Assembly (NCBI GenBank): GCA_029204225.1
Contig: CM055096.1
Location: 37,087,986-37,151,985, forward strand
DNA: 64,000 bases
Direction: 5' to 3'
Source of the DNA: Diphasiastrum complanatum
Taxonomy: Eukaryota; Streptophyta; Lycopodiopsida; Lycopodiales; Lycopodiaceae
This document shows, piece by piece, positions 63,006-64,000 of this stretch (within the stretch, counting starts at the first letter, position 1; each line of letters starts with the position of its first letter). The translations under genes and the position numbers were made by a program. A model generated the notes under the pieces. It made no database searches, was not told where the DNA came from, and was given only the letters and a program-made list of their open reading frames with translations.

Positions 63006-64000
63006 TGGGCTCCCCTTCACACCCGGCTGTTGTAAAGCTACCTTTACAAGCTTTACTTCCGACGCCAACGGCGTCACTCCCGGCGCCACTGTGACCAGAA
63101 TCCAGCCGGCGCCAAGTTCCTATGGCTGAAAATCTTTGATCAGTTCTAGCGGAGTCCAGAGAGCTCAGATCGATGTGCAATCACCTCACACGATCTAGGC
63201 ATGATTAAAGGAAGCCTGGGGATCAATAAAATCTAGAGAGAGAAAATGACTTTCTAGAAAGAGAAAATCCTAGAGAGAGAAAAACGTGCTTTACCAGCTT
63301 GGGTAGAGTGCTTGGTATGAGGGGGGTGCTGAATCACACCAATACTGTAGGGGGAGTGCGGGTTGCGACTCAGGGTGAGCTCCAACCAAGTCTCAGCCTC
63401 CCTTGCTGGAATGTTGTCATGGCTCTCGCCTTGGCATGCTAGCACCCCGGAGACTAGGGTCGGTCACACACTTAAAATGTAACCTTCTCAGATTTATCAA
63501 TAAAGAGGGATTTTTTCTCAAACTGACTCTGATTACCTTCTGGGTTTTCAGTGTTCGGTAAAAGCGCCAGTTGTAAGGCCACTTCCAAATTTTTAAGTTG
63601 GCACATAGCTGAGGGTCATATCTCGGGACGCCAGTGGTATGTCGTCGGGACCATTCGGTCCGTGGCGCCAGCGGTATGCTGTCGGGACCATTTGGTCCAG
63701 GAACTGGTTGTTTCCATATCTGTCGCGGCTTGTGGTTCTGAGTGTTACTTGCATGAACGTGAATGGGTTAAGCTCTTGGGAAACGGGCTCTAACCTGTCG
63801 GCTGAGTTGGATGGCTTGCTTGGGTGGAAGTTACCTGTTTATGGTTGTCCAGTCTGGCATGGCACCAGGTTGGCTTCCAGCACTCGTGACGAAGCTTTCA
63901 GTTGGTTAAGTCTGATGTAAGTCAGACCGCTTGCTTGGAATAAATGTTACTCGTTTGTAACGAAGCTTCGAGTTGGTCAAGTTTGATGTATGTCGGGCGG
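63006..64000. other. Less AT-rich right end with short tandem repeats
   Basis: Base composition is clearly higher in G+C than in the preceding 2 kb. A 33-bp unit (CGCCAG-GGTATG ... GGTCC) occurs twice, 63629-63661 and 63666-63698. A second unit with ACGAAGCTT and AGTTGGT recurs near 63890 and 63961. This may be LTR or other repeat sequence cut by the window edge. No gene is supported. Confidence 0.4.

Overview
The window looks like a stretch of nuclear DNA from a land plant. Three things point there. The one intact-looking host gene (29165-31204, minus) is a three-exon F-box/MYND zinc-finger gene of a land-plant family. The retroelements are Ty1/copia and Ty3/gypsy types, and several are primed by the plant-typical initiator-Met-tRNA site TGGTATCAGAGC. 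Introns are short, AT-rich GT-AG introns. The exact lineage cannot be read from the sequence. Almost everything else is mobile-element DNA, mostly broken and nested, plus long (CT)n and (CA)n arrays. No bacterial operon, CRISPR array, rRNA or tRNA gene was seen.

Layout, left half. 1-603 is a retrotransposon LTR fragment. 848-989 is a near-perfect foldback repeat. 1840-3484 is a short two-LTR (TRIM-like) element. 4000-4521, 8058-10710 and 13900-15480 are three copies of one DDE-like DNA-transposase family; the middle copy is followed by a second gene (10746-12601) with a histone-H3-like segment and a Ulp1/C48-like protease domain. Copia pieces lie at 5340-6850 and 6954-8058. A complete LTR retrotransposon with a 5-bp GAAAA target duplication (17573-23369) sits inside an older copia element (16440-17572 plus 23370-24345). 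24631-25790 holds two diverged copies of an unknown coding-like unit. 25800-29164 is mostly featureless.

Layout, right half. After the F-box/MYND gene there is a gene-poor stretch (31250-37200). A copia gag-protease-integrase copy at 38747-41060 has damaged catalytic residues. An isolated LTR with primer site lies at 42506-43141. The most unusual locus is 44858-50538. There a truncated DDE-like transposase gene (minus) and a multi-exon gene with a ParB/sulfiredoxin-like domain (plus) diverge from a 1.3-kb region. That region carries a symmetric array of 17-bp palindromes (CCTATGCTNAGCATAGG) and a short telomere-like repeat. More copies of the palindrome lie inside introns of the plus-strand gene. 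51330-52480 is a compound CA/CT satellite. 52828-55928 is another copia copy with its LTR, followed by an inverted LTR fragment. 58090-61260 is a chain of copia, Helitron and gypsy remnants, including a Helitron-gypsy fusion reading frame and an internally inverted gypsy integrase. The last 3 kb has no gene I can support.

The genes do not form one pathway. The host gene probably acts in SCF-type ubiquitin ligation. The element genes are replication, integration and transposition functions, nearly all inactivated. The H3-like/Ulp1-like gene and the ParB-like gene with its palindrome array are the parts most worth follow-up.
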